From: UBA2334 sp049653005
Lineage (GTDB): Bacteria; Pseudomonadota; Gammaproteobacteria; Burkholderiales; Burkholderiaceae_C
DNA: 64,000 nucleotides
NCBI GenBank assembly: GCA_049653005.1
Contig: JBASFL010000114.1
Coordinates: forward strand, 1-64,000
Direction of reading: 5' to 3'
The notes under the pieces are model-generated. The model made no database searches. It was not told the DNA's origin and was given only the letters and a program-made list of their open reading frames with translations. This document shows, piece after piece, positions 36,360-44,687 of the stretch. The first letter of the stretch is position 1. Each line of letters starts with the position of its first letter. The translations under genes were made by a program, and so were the position numbers.

Positions 36360-37188
36360 ATAGCGGCCTGTGGTGCGGCCAGCATCCAGAAAACGCTGAA
36401 GGTCTTGCGCCACGCCAGCAACCCACACCCGAAATGAAGGTGTTGCCCACGCTTGACAACATCACCCACTTTCACCAGCACACGCAAAGCGTGGGCTCAT
36501 CGTGTGAGCAATTCTTTGCGATGGTCAACTTCCACCGCATTGCCGTCGGCTGGGTGGAACTCTTGCGCCACCACCACGCCCCCGACTGCGGCAACGATGG
36601 GGATGCCTGAATCAGAAGCGAAGTCCAACCCCGTGTGCAAAGCGCGCTGGCAATTCAGGAGATTGATACGCCAACCAAACTCAAAGCCAGGCCTCGATTC
36701 GCGCATGGGTGCTTCTGTGGGTAACATGGCTTTTTTCACCCTGTCTTCAACCAAGTGGGATTCTGTCAGTGACAACCTGTCTGCACTCCCCAATGCACGG
36801 CGGGTGAGGTGCTCAATGCTCGCATTAAACTCATCCATCGTCAGACTGCGGGGAGCCAGCAAACACCGCCAGCGCCCATCTTTGACTTGGCCTCAACAGG
36901 GGGCAAACCGGCCAAAGAAGACACACGCTCAGCCAAAGCGTGCAATTGCACCACCCTGGCCTGCATTTCACCCAATTTGGTGGCCATTGCATCCAGACTT
37001 TCTCGCAGGTGGTGCTCTCGGTTCTGGCGTTCTGCACTGGACACCAGTTTCACCAGCGGTGTGACACTGTGCCAACCCTGGCGGGCACCGTGCACAAGCA
37101 CAAAATGGTAAGCAAGCAAAGACAAACCCACCAACAGGACAACTGCGGCCACCAGCGCCCCGACCAACTGAACACCGGTCACGTGCAA
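36360..37188 (-). pseudogene. Broken M23-family metallopeptidase gene (NlpD/MepM-like)
   Basis: Reading 3' to 5' on the plus strand, four family blocks occur in different frames. First is a membrane-anchored N-terminus with a coiled coil (VAAVVLLVGLSLLAYHFVLV, then ALAERVSSLAGLPPVEAKSK). After a frameshift near 36855 comes the catalytic-domain start (GWRINLLNCQRALHTGLDFA, with one zinc-ligand motif HTGLD). A stop after HRKELLTR is followed by a shifted LRVLVKVGDVVKRGQ, then a shifted RVWVAGVAQDLQRFLDAG. The segment between the last two blocks, including the HLHFE second zinc motif, is deleted. The enzyme cannot be made. Functional homologues cut peptidoglycan crosslinks. Confidence 0.8.
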
Positions 37189-37227
37189 CGCACGGTGCTT
37201 GATAACTCAAGGGGCCGTGATAATCAG

Positions 37228-37569
37228 ATGCATGATGAATTTGCTTCCCGCGTGATGCGCACGCCTCCTGCCTTGCGTCGCACCTCTGTCAGCCTGACCG
37301 AAGCCGCTGCTGACTCACCCATGCTGGCGCACTTGGGTGCCCTGGTCGAACGGTCCAAACGGCACATGGTGGCCATCGAACCTATTCTGCCCAAAGGGCT
37401 GAAATCTCAGGTTACAGCAGGCCCTGTGGAGGAGGGTGTTTGGTGCTTGCTGGTACGCAGTGGAGCCGTGGCCAGCAAACTGAGGCAACTGTTGCCCGAT
37501 TTGGAAGCGCGATTGCTGGCGGTGCAGGGCAGGAACATCAAAATTCGCGTAAAAATTTTGGCTGCTTGA
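37228..37569 (+). CDS. DUF721 / DciA-like protein
   Basis: A 113-residue protein with the DUF721 core: LGALVERSKRHMVAIEPILP, then GVWCLLVRSGAVASKLRQLL and a basic C-terminal strand GRNIKIRVKILAA. Members include DciA, the ancestral loader of the DnaB replicative helicase. ATG 37228 is used; ATG 37255 is an alternative. It is divergent from the broken M23 gene and faces the tRNA-Thr gene. Confidence 0.75.
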   Translation: MHDEFASRVMRTPPALRRTSVSLTEAAADSPMLAHLGALVERSKRHMVAIEPILPKGLKSQVTAGPVEEGVWCLLVRSGAVASKLRQLLPDLEARLLAVQGRNIKIRVKILAA

Positions 37570-37597
37570 CATGGGTTGCATTCATACAACCATGAGA

Positions 37598-37673
37598 TGG
37601 TGCCGATTGTCGGATTCGAACTGACGACCTATCGCTTACAAGGCGAGTGCTCTACCAACTGAGCTAAACCGGC
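37598..37673 (-). tRNA. tRNA-Thr (anticodon TGT)
   Basis: 76 nt with encoded CCA. Acceptor arms are GCCGGTT and AATCGGC (one G-U pair). The D-arm is GCTC-AGTTGGTAGA-GAGC-like, the anticodon loop CTTGTAA with anticodon TGT, and the T-loop contains TTCGAATC. It lies 12 bp downstream of sspB on the same strand and may be processed from the sspA-sspB transcript. Confidence 0.95.
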
Positions 37674-37685
37674 ACGGGCTATATC

Positions 37686-38177
37686 TTACTTGATCCGCTT
37701 GAGCGTTGGCCGGGTCCCGTTGGGAGGTCCGTCACTTTGCCAAGTTTTTTCTGAATTGTCCGCAGGCATGGTCGGTGTGACGTCCACCAACGCAAGCGGG
37801 GCTGTGACAACGCCCTGCTCATCTTGCGATGCGTCCATTGCTATGGAGACCGCTGAAGGCTGCACAGGAAATGCCATGCCCTGCCCGTTTTCACGGGCGT
37901 AAATGGCAGAGACGCGCTCCACCGGCACGGTTACCTGCTGCGGCACGCCGCCGAACCGAGCTTTGAACTCTATGAATTCATCCCCCAAGCTCAAACCGCC
38001 CGTGGCGTCGGTGCTGACATTCAACACGATTTCGCCATCAACCACATGCTGTCGAGGCACACGCACGGACCCATCCACCGCCACCGCCAGGTAAGGGGTG
38101 AACCCATGGTCCATGCACCATTGGTGCAGGGCCCTGATGAGATAAGGGCGGGTGGAGGGCAACTGTGTCATGTTCAC
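37686..38177 (-). CDS. sspB: ClpXP protease specificity-enhancing factor SspB
   Basis: A 163-residue adaptor that delivers ssrA-tagged substrates to ClpXP. The folded domain is STRPYLIRALHQWCMDHGFTPYLAV through GVPQQVTVPVERVSAIYARENGQGMAF. A long, charge-poor linker leads to a short C-terminal tail (RPTLKRIK) of the kind that docks on the ClpX N-domain. MNM offers two ATG starts six bases apart. Downstream of sspA by 22 bp. Confidence 0.95.
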   Translation of the reverse strand: MNMTQLPSTRPYLIRALHQWCMDHGFTPYLAVAVDGSVRVPRQHVVDGEIVLNVSTDATGGLSLGDEFIEFKARFGGVPQQVTVPVERVSAIYARENGQGMAFPVQPSAVSIAMDASQDEQGVVTAPLALVDVTPTMPADNSEKTWQSDGPPNGTRPTLKRIK

Positions 38178-38199
38178 AACAAAGTACTTCCAGCAAGCA

Positions 38200-38811
38200 T
38201 CACTTGCGCATGACCTTCTCGGAAGGGGTCAATGCTTCAATGTAAGCGGGGCGGGAAAAAATGCGCTCTGCGTACTTGAGCAAAGGTGCGGCATTTTTGC
38301 TCAACTCAATACCGTAGAAATCGAGGCGCCACAGCAGCGGTGCAATGGCCACATCCAACATGGAGAAACTGTCTCCCAACATGAACTTGTTTTTCAAGAA
38401 CACGGGGGCCAGCTGGGTCAACCGGTCGCGGATGTAGCTGCGAGCTTTTTCGACAGCTTTCTCATTGCCTTTGCCACCACGGGCCTCAAGCACAGAAACG
38501 TGTGTGAACAGTTCTTTTTCGAAATTCAACAAGAACAGGCGGACACGGGCGCGGTCCACAGGATCACCCGGCATCAGTTGGGGATGTGGAAAACGCTCGT
38601 CGATGTACTCATTGATGATGTTTGACTCATAAAGAATCAAATCACGCTCAACCAAAATGGGCACTTGCCCATAAGGGTTCATCACGGCGATGTCTTCGGG
38701 CTTGTTGAAAAGGTCCACATCACGGATTTCGAAATCCATGCCCTTTTCAAACAACACAAAACGGCAGCGGTGGGAAAAAGGGCACGTGGTACCCGAATAC
38801 AAAACCATCAT
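38200..38811 (-). CDS. sspA: Stringent starvation protein A (SspA), glutathione S-transferase fold
   Basis: A 203-residue protein with thioredoxin-like N-terminus VLYSGTTCPFSHRCRFVLFE, the cis-Pro loop YGQVPILVERDLILYESNII, and the helical C-domain (DVAIAPLLWRLDFYGIEL). SspA binds RNA polymerase in E. coli and aids acid and stationary-phase survival. Consecutive ATGs at 38811 and 38808 make the start ambiguous by one codon. It sits after a strong terminator closing petABC, so sspA likely has its own promoter. Confidence 0.94.
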   Translation of the reverse strand: MMVLYSGTTCPFSHRCRFVLFEKGMDFEIRDVDLFNKPEDIAVMNPYGQVPILVERDLILYESNIINEYIDERFPHPQLMPGDPVDRARVRLFLLNFEKELFTHVSVLEARGGKGNEKAVEKARSYIRDRLTQLAPVFLKNKFMLGDSFSMLDVAIAPLLWRLDFYGIELSKNAAPLLKYAERIFSRPAYIEALTPSEKVMRK

Positions 38812-38830
38812 GACAACGAATCCCTCAATG

Positions 38831-38869
38831 AAAAACAGTGACGACACGCCCTTGGGTGTGTCGCCACTG
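38831..38869 (-). terminator. Strong intrinsic terminator after petC
   Basis: On the minus strand a stem of about 16 bp (arms starting CAGTGGCGACAC and ending GTGTCGTCACTG, one G-U pair and one mismatch) with a tiny loop is followed by TTTTTC. It lies 35 bp beyond the petC stop and just before sspA, separating the two operons. Confidence 0.88.
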
Positions 38870-38904
38870 CAGCAGATCCGGGTGGGGCCCCGGGCGCGCT
38901 GATG

Positions 38905-39660
38905 TTACTTGATATCTTTCCAGAAGGCGGCGTTCAAACGCCACGCCACGATGGTGAACACACCCAGGAACAGCAATACCCATACACCCAGACGAACGCG
39001 GGTGTTTTGCACGGGCTCGGCCATCCACTGCATGAACGCCACCAGGTCACCTGTCGCGTTGTCAAATTCAGCGGGGGTCATCTTGCCAGGTGTGACCTGC
39101 TCCCAGCCCTTCAGCTTCTTCACTTCATGGCCATGTTCGGTCACGGTGTCGAACACGGGACGGCGCTCCCCTTGCAGTTCCCACATCGCGTGAGGCATGC
39201 CCACGTTGGGGAACGCCATGTTGTTCCAGCCGGTCGGCTTGGCTTCATCGCGGTAGTAGGTGCGCAGGTAGGTGTACAGGTAGTCCGCCCCTGTGCCGGC
39301 ACCGCTGGCACGCGAACGGGCCACCAGCGTCAGGTCGGGTGGATTGGCACCGAACCACTCTTTGGCTTGTTTTGGATCAATGGACGCCTTCATGGTATCC
39401 CCCACCTTTTCGGTGGTGAACATCAGGTTTTCCTTGATCTGTTTTTCGGTAAGACCAATGTCCTGCAATCGGTTGTAGCGCATGAACGATGCCGAATGGC
39501 AGCTCAGGCAGTAGTTGACAAACAGCTTGGCACCGTTTTGCAACGCGCCCATGTCGTTGGTGCGGGCAGGCGCTTTGTCCAACGGAAAGCTGGCGCCTGC
39601 GGCATGTGCGCCACCGACCAACGCAACGATCAGCGAAAGGGCTGTGATGATTCTTTTCAT
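38905..39660 (-). CDS. petC: Ubiquinol-cytochrome c reductase, cytochrome c1
   Basis: A 251-residue precursor. It has a signal peptide (RIITALSLIVALVGGAHAAG) and haem-binding CLSCH at residues 51-55. The distal Met ligand is probably in the PNVGMPHAMWELQG region, and a single C-terminal membrane anchor is LGVWVLLFLGVFTIVAW. The start at 39660 is chosen for its GGAG site; an in-frame ATG at 39684 adds eight residues. Last gene of petABC. Confidence 0.97.
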   Translation of the reverse strand: MKRIITALSLIVALVGGAHAAGASFPLDKAPARTNDMGALQNGAKLFVNYCLSCHSASFMRYNRLQDIGLTEKQIKENLMFTTEKVGDTMKASIDPKQAKEWFGANPPDLTLVARSRASGAGTGADYLYTYLRTYYRDEAKPTGWNNMAFPNVGMPHAMWELQGERRPVFDTVTEHGHEVKKLKGWEQVTPGKMTPAEFDNATGDLVAFMQWMAEPVQNTRVRLGVWVLLFLGVFTIVAWRLNAAFWKDIK

Positions 39661-39680
39661 AACGTTACTCCACAACTCTT

Positions 39681-41081
39681 TCAATGCGCTTCAAACGTGA
39701 CACGGGTGGGCACTGGCTTGCATTTGCCGATGCGGCTCCACCAAGGCATGAGCAGGAAGAACCCGAAATAGAGCAATGTGCCGACTTGGGACACCAACTC
39801 ACCCACAGGGCTGGGGGGTTTCACGCCCAGATAGCCCAGGATGACGAAGTTGATGACGAACACGGCGTACAGCCAAATGTTCCAGCTGGGACGGTAGCGG
39901 ATCGACTTGGCTTCACTGTTGTCCAGCCATGGCAGGAAGAACATGATGATGACCGCACCACCCATGACCACCACACCCCAGAACTTGGCATCAATCGACA
40001 GCATCAGAGCAGACACCACCACCGCACCACCCAACACCACCAGCTTCAGCGGTGCAGCCATTTTGACCTTGGCCACTGCCAGCAATGCACCCAGCAACAC
40101 CACGGCCACCAGCACATACATCATCTGGCTGGTTACAGCGCGCAGCATGGAGTAATGAGGCGTGAAGTACCAAACCGGTGCAATGTGCAGCGGGGTGGTC
40201 AACGGGTCGGCCGGGATGAAGTTGTTGTATTCCAGGAAATAGCCACCCAACTCAGGGGCAAAGAACACGATGGCAGAGAACACCATCAGGAACACGGAAA
40301 CACCCAAGATGTCGTGCACGCTGTAGTAGGGGTGGAACGGGATGCCATCCAAGGGATGGCCCTGGGCGTCTTTCAAAGCCTTGATTTCAACGCCATCGGG
40401 GTTGTTGGAGCCGACTTCGTGCAGCGCGATGATGTGCGCCACCACCAGGCCCAGCAGCACCAGGGGCACGGCAATCACGTGGAACGAGAAGAAGCGGTTC
40501 AGCGTGGCGTCGCCCACCACAAAGTCGCCGCGGATCAGCAGCGCCAAGTCAGGACCCACGAACGGAATGGCAGAGAACAGGTTCACGATCACCTGAGCAC
40601 CCCAGTAGCTCATCTGGCCCCAAGGCAACAGGTAACCCATGAAGGCTTCGGCCATCAGCACCAGGAAAATGGCGCAACCGAAGATCCAGACCAGTTCACG
40701 GGGTTTGCGGTAGCTGCCATAAATCAGGCCGCGGTACATGTGGAGGTACACCACCACAAAGAAAGCCGATGCACCCGTGGAGTGCATGTAGCGAATCAGC
40801 CAGCCCCACGGCACGTCACGCATGATGTATTCGACCGAGGCAAATGCCAAGTTCGCATCAGGCTTGTAGTGCATGACCAGGAAAATGCCGGTGACGATCT
40901 GGATGACCAGCACCAACAGAGCCAGCGAACCGAAAAAATACCAAAAATTGAAGTTTTTGGGCGCGTAGTACTCAGACAAATGTTCTTTGTAGAGCTTGGA
41001 CAGTGGGAACCGGTTGTCCACCCAGTTCAGGGCTTTGACGGCCAATGCCGCGTCAGCCGGGACTTCTTTGAATTCAGCCAT
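39681..41081 (-). CDS. petB: Ubiquinol-cytochrome c reductase, cytochrome b
   Basis: A 466-residue, eight-helix haem b protein. Haem-ligand regions are LIRYMHSTGASAFFVVVYLH and FSFHVIAVPLVLLGLVVAHI. The Qo-site PEW-type loop appears as PVWYFTPHYSMLRAV, a variant in which the usual PEW is PVW. That substitution deserves a check because the PEW Glu takes part in quinol oxidation in most bc1 complexes, but PVW forms are known in some bacterial lineages. Confidence 0.96.
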   Translation of the reverse strand: MAEFKEVPADAALAVKALNWVDNRFPLSKLYKEHLSEYYAPKNFNFWYFFGSLALLVLVIQIVTGIFLVMHYKPDANLAFASVEYIMRDVPWGWLIRYMHSTGASAFFVVVYLHMYRGLIYGSYRKPRELVWIFGCAIFLVLMAEAFMGYLLPWGQMSYWGAQVIVNLFSAIPFVGPDLALLIRGDFVVGDATLNRFFSFHVIAVPLVLLGLVVAHIIALHEVGSNNPDGVEIKALKDAQGHPLDGIPFHPYYSVHDILGVSVFLMVFSAIVFFAPELGGYFLEYNNFIPADPLTTPLHIAPVWYFTPHYSMLRAVTSQMMYVLVAVVLLGALLAVAKVKMAAPLKLVVLGGAVVVSALMLSIDAKFWGVVVMGGAVIIMFFLPWLDNSEAKSIRYRPSWNIWLYAVFVINFVILGYLGVKPPSPVGELVSQVGTLLYFGFFLLMPWWSRIGKCKPVPTRVTFEAH

Positions 41082-41121
41082 GATGAACCTTATGTATCTT
41101 GGGTGCAGGTGAGCGCGGGGC

Positions 41122-41718
41122 TCAGGCCTTCTTGTCGTCGCCGATCAACAGCATGGTGTCCGACAGGTACATGTGCGGTGGGACCTCCAGGTTGTCGGGT
41201 GCGGGTTTGTTCTTGAACACGCGGCCGGCCACGTCAAACGTGGAGCCGTGACATGCGCACAAGAAGCCGCCTTGCCAGTTGTCAGGCAACGAGGGCTGTG
41301 CACCGGGGGTGAGCTTTTCACCGGGCGAGCAACCCAAATGGGTGCAAATGCCCACGCCCACAAACACCTCAGGCTTGATGGAGCGGTGTTGATTTTTGGC
41401 GTATGCCGGGGTGGGATAAGCCGTGCGTTCGGACTTGGGATCGGCCAACTCGGGGTCGGTTTTTTCCAGCGACGCCAATTGCTCGGGCGTGCGCTTCATG
41501 ATCCAAACGGGCTTGCCGCGCCACTCGACGGTGATTTTTTGGCCGGCGGGAATGGCGGAAATGTCCACTTCGATTGAAGCCCCCGCCGCCTTCGCACGCT
41601 CTGAGGGGCTGAAGGAACTCACAAAGGGCACCGCGACTGCGGCGGCACCGGCACCGCCCATGGCACAGGATGTGATCAGCCAGTTGCGGCGGCTGTTGTC
41701 TACGCTTGCTTCGCTCAT
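41122..41718 (-). CDS. petA: Ubiquinol-cytochrome c reductase, Rieske iron-sulfur subunit
   Basis: A 198-residue protein with a twin-arginine signal-anchor (NSRRNWLITSCAMGGAGAAA) and the [2Fe-2S] motifs CTHLGCSPGE and CACHGSTFD. It shuttles electrons from quinol to cytochrome c1. The start at 41718 gives MSEASVDNSRRNW. First gene of petABC; its promoter should lie in the 146-bp gap before the monooxygenase gene. Confidence 0.97.
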   Translation of the reverse strand: MSEASVDNSRRNWLITSCAMGGAGAAAVAVPFVSSFSPSERAKAAGASIEVDISAIPAGQKITVEWRGKPVWIMKRTPEQLASLEKTDPELADPKSERTAYPTPAYAKNQHRSIKPEVFVGVGICTHLGCSPGEKLTPGAQPSLPDNWQGGFLCACHGSTFDVAGRVFKNKPAPDNLEVPPHMYLSDTMLLIGDDKKA

Positions 41719-41864
41719 GCAGATCTTTCTGGAACTTGGTTCTACAGGTGTGGAGACCCCGAGGGTCAACCCTAGGATTGTAGTGAACCCCCAGGGCCCC
41801 GTGGGCTGAATCTGGAGCAGCCCGCTTGACTATCTCGGGAACACCCCCAGCTGTAGGGGTGGTG

Positions 41865-42167
41865 TCAGGTGGAACGTGTCACCAATTCAAAGTGTTCCAC
41901 CACAGGCGGTGCGGCAAAAAACGGCCCCACGATGGCGCGCCAGCGCGCAAATGCATCTGAACCTCGGAAGTCCACGGTGTGGTTTTCCAAAGTCTCCCAA
42001 TAAATCATCAACAGGTAGCGCCCTGCCGACTCTTGGCTGCGGTTCACCTTGTGTGCCTGGTAACCCTTGGCCTGCGCAATCACGGTGTCCAGGCCATGGG
42101 CCACGGCCGTTTCAAACGCTTCGCGCTGGGCCGGGTCGACGCGCAAATCCACCACTTCCAAAATCAT
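41865..42167 (-). CDS. ABM-domain protein (antibiotic biosynthesis monooxygenase-like)
   Basis: A 100-residue ferredoxin-like-fold protein: MILEVVDLRVDPAQREAF at the start, GYQAHKVNRSQESAGRYLLM in the middle, and WRAIVGPFFAAPPVVEHFEL at the end. The ABM family includes small haem-degrading and quinol monooxygenases, but many members have no known substrate. Start placed at 42167; ATG 42179 is also possible. It is divergent from the 3-hydroxyacyl-CoA dehydrogenase gene. Confidence 0.8.
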   Translation of the reverse strand: MILEVVDLRVDPAQREAFETAVAHGLDTVIAQAKGYQAHKVNRSQESAGRYLLMIYWETLENHTVDFRGSDAFARWRAIVGPFFAAPPVVEHFELVTRST

Positions 42168-42297
42168 GTTGTGTCCCATTTCGTTGGCAATGGGCAATGG
42201 TAAGGGCTGGCACGCGCCGGGCGTGCCCGTGGCGCCCGATAACATCTTTGCTGTGCGCACCCTGCGCAACCCCATCAACACCCCCTTGAGGACACAC

Positions 42298-43164
42298 ATG
42301 AGCACACCGAACCACACCACCATCCAGACCGTCGGCATCATCGGCGCGGGCACCATGGGCAACGGCATTGCACAGGCCTGCGCCACACGCGGTATCCGCG
42401 TGGTGATGGTGGACATCAGCGAAGCGGCCGTGGCCAAGGGCCTGGCCACCGTGGCGGGCAGCCTGGACCGGCTGATCAAAAAAGAAAAAATCACCGAAGC
42501 CGACAAAGCCGCCGCGCTGGGGCTGATCACGGGCAGCACGTCTTACGACGACCTAAAAACCGCCCAACTGGTGATTGAAGCCGCCACCGAAAACGAAGCG
42601 CTCAAAGTCAAAATCTTGCAGCAGCTCGATGGCATCCTGGCACCGGATGTGATGTTGGCCACCAACACGTCCAGCATTTCCATCACCAAGCTCGCCGCCG
42701 TCACGAAGCGCGCCGACCGCTTCATTGGCATGCATTTTTTCAACCCCGTGCCGATGATGGCGCTGGTGGAAATCATCCGTGGCCTGCAAACCAGCGACGC
42801 CACGCACGCGGCTGTCAAAGCCCTGGCCGAGCAGCTGGGCAAAACGCCCATCACCGTGAAAAACGCCCCCGGTTTTGTGGTCAACCGCATTTTGGTGCCC
42901 ATGATCAACGAGGCGTTTTTTGTGCTGGCCGAAGGCCTGGCCTCGCCCGAAGACATCGACGCGGGCATGAAACTGGGCTGCAACCACCCCATTGGCCCAT
43001 TGGCCCTGGCCGACATGATTGGCCTGGACGTGTGCCTGGCCGTGATGAACGTGTACTTTGACGAATACAACGACAGCAAATACCGCCCCTGCCCGCTGCT
43101 CAAAGAAATGGTGGCAGCGGGTTACCTGGGCCGCAAAACCGGTCGCGGCGTTTACACGTACTGA
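42298..43164 (+). CDS. 3-hydroxybutyryl-CoA dehydrogenase
   Basis: A 288-residue NAD(P)-dependent dehydrogenase. The Rossmann motif is VGIIGAGTMGNGIAQACA. The catalytic His is in GMHFFNPVPMMALVEII and the C-terminal domain carries GFVVNRILVPMINEAFFVLA. It interconverts acetoacetyl-CoA and 3-hydroxybutyryl-CoA, in beta-oxidation or PHB turnover. GAGGA precedes ATG 42298. Single-gene unit; a repeat copy follows. Confidence 0.92.
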   Translation: MSTPNHTTIQTVGIIGAGTMGNGIAQACATRGIRVVMVDISEAAVAKGLATVAGSLDRLIKKEKITEADKAAALGLITGSTSYDDLKTAQLVIEAATENEALKVKILQQLDGILAPDVMLATNTSSISITKLAAVTKRADRFIGMHFFNPVPMMALVEIIRGLQTSDATHAAVKALAEQLGKTPITVKNAPGFVVNRILVPMINEAFFVLAEGLASPEDIDAGMKLGCNHPIGPLALADMIGLDVCLAVMNVYFDEYNDSKYRPCPLLKEMVAAGYLGRKTGRGVYTY

Positions 43165-43194
43165 AGCCCCCCACCGATCAGCCAGCAAAGTCAG

Positions 43195-43226
43195 TAGCAA
43201 ACTGTTGAATACAGCAAAGCGCTGGA
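43195..43226 (-). repeat. Interspersed repeat between hbd-like gene and gor (copy 5)
   Basis: Reverse orientation: TAGCAAACTGTTGAATACAG followed by CAAAGCGCTGGA and then the A/T-rich flank AGCATTTTT. It lies 31 bp after the dehydrogenase stop and 22 bp before gor. Confidence 0.85.
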
Positions 43227-43247
43227 AGCATTTTTCACTTAAATTTC

Positions 43248-44654
43248 ATGAGCACACACGACTTTGACCTGTTTGTGATCGGTGGCGGCAGTGGCGGCGT
43301 GCGCGCCGCCCGCATGGCCGCCCAGCGCGGCGCACGCGTGGCCCTGGCCGAAACCCTGGGCACCGATGGCCTGGGCGGCACCTGCGTGAACGTGGGCTGC
43401 ATCCCCAAAAAGCTGTACAGCTACGCCGCCCACTACGGCGAAGGGTTTGAGGAAGCCCACGGCTACGGCTGGGAAGGCGACGCCCCGCAACTGAACTGGG
43501 CCACCCTGAAGGCCAACCGCGCCCAAGAAATCAGCCGCCTGAACGGGGTTTACAGCAACCTGCTGCGCGGCTCGGGCGTGACCGTTTTCAACGGGTTTGC
43601 CCGGCTGGAAGGGGGGCACCAAGTGGGCCTGGCCACGCTGAATGCCGATGGCAGCGCCGGGCACCAAAGCTTCACCGCCCAACACATTCTGCTGGCCCCC
43701 GGCGGCACGCCCCATGTGCCGCACTTCGTGGGGCGCGAACACGTCATCACCTCCAACGACATCTTTGACCTGCCCACCTTCCCCCAGCGGCTGGTGGTGG
43801 TGGGCGGTGGCTACATCGCGTGCGAATTCGCGTCCATTTTCAACGGGCTGGGGGCCCACGTCACGCAGCTGTACCGGGGCGAACAGGTGCTGCGCGGTTT
43901 TGACGACGAGGTGCGCCACTTTTTGGCCGCCGAAGTGACCAAAGCCGGGGTGGACCTGAGGCTGAACGCGGGTGTGCTGGCCATTCACAAACACACCGAC
44001 GGCCTGCACCTGCAGCTGGAAGACGGCAACACCCTGGTGGCCGACGCCGTGTTGTACGCCACCGGCCGCGTGCCCAACGTCAGCGGCCTGGGGCTGGACG
44101 TGGCGGGCGTGGCCACTGGCGCACAAGGCGCGGTGGAGGTCAACAACCACTACCAAACCAACGTGCCCCACATTTACGCCGTGGGTGACGTGACCGCCCG
44201 CGTGCAGCTCACCCCCGTGGCGCTGGGCGAAGCCATGGTGGTGGTGGACCACATCTGGGGCGCGGCCGCGGGCAAAGCACCGCGCAGCATGGCCTACGAC
44301 CTGATTCCCACCGCCGTGTTCACCCACCCCAACGTGGGCACGGTGGGCCTGACGGAAGCGCAAGCGCGCGAGCAGTTTGGCCAAGTCACCGTGTTCCGAT
44401 CCGAATTCAAGGCCTTGAAACACACCCTCAGCGGCAGCACCGAACGCACCCTGATGAAACTGGTGGTGGACACTGCCAGCGACCGCGTGGTGGGCCTGCA
44501 CATGGTGGGGGCCGAGGCCGGTGAAATCGTGCAAGGCTTTGCCGTGGCGCTGAAAGCCGGTGCCACCAAAGCCGTGTTCGACAGCACCATTGGCATACAC
44601 CCCACCGCTGCAGAAGAATTTGTGACCATGCGCGAACCCGTGAAAACCGCCTGA
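43248..44654 (+). CDS. gor: Glutathione-disulfide reductase
   Basis: A 468-residue flavoprotein disulfide reductase. The FAD site is FVIGGGSGGVRAARMAAQRG, the redox pair Cys46/Cys51 lies in GGTCVNVGCIPKKLYSYA, and the NADPH site is VVVGGGYIACEFASIFNGLG. The catalytic His motif is GIHPTAAEEFVTM near the C-terminus. The CVNVGCIPKKL form and overall length indicate glutathione rather than dihydrolipoamide as substrate. Confidence 0.93.
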   Translation: MSTHDFDLFVIGGGSGGVRAARMAAQRGARVALAETLGTDGLGGTCVNVGCIPKKLYSYAAHYGEGFEEAHGYGWEGDAPQLNWATLKANRAQEISRLNGVYSNLLRGSGVTVFNGFARLEGGHQVGLATLNADGSAGHQSFTAQHILLAPGGTPHVPHFVGREHVITSNDIFDLPTFPQRLVVVGGGYIACEFASIFNGLGAHVTQLYRGEQVLRGFDDEVRHFLAAEVTKAGVDLRLNAGVLAIHKHTDGLHLQLEDGNTLVADAVLYATGRVPNVSGLGLDVAGVATGAQGAVEVNNHYQTNVPHIYAVGDVTARVQLTPVALGEAMVVVDHIWGAAAGKAPRSMAYDLIPTAVFTHPNVGTVGLTEAQAREQFGQVTVFRSEFKALKHTLSGSTERTLMKLVVDTASDRVVGLHMVGAEAGEIVQGFAVALKAGATKAVFDSTIGIHPTAAEEFVTMREPVKTA

Positions 44655-44687
44655 CACCCCCCTGAACCCGGAAACCCGGAAGGCCCC

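Noticed and set aside
36497..37188. Two separate small genes for a membrane protein and a soluble protein upstream of secA
   Set aside because: Together they align in order with a single M23 peptidase, with frameshifts and a missing zinc motif; a broken gene explains them better.
37598..37673. tRNA-Thr as an attachment site for an integrated element
   Set aside because: No integrase and no repeated 3' tRNA segment was found nearby; both flanks are core genes.
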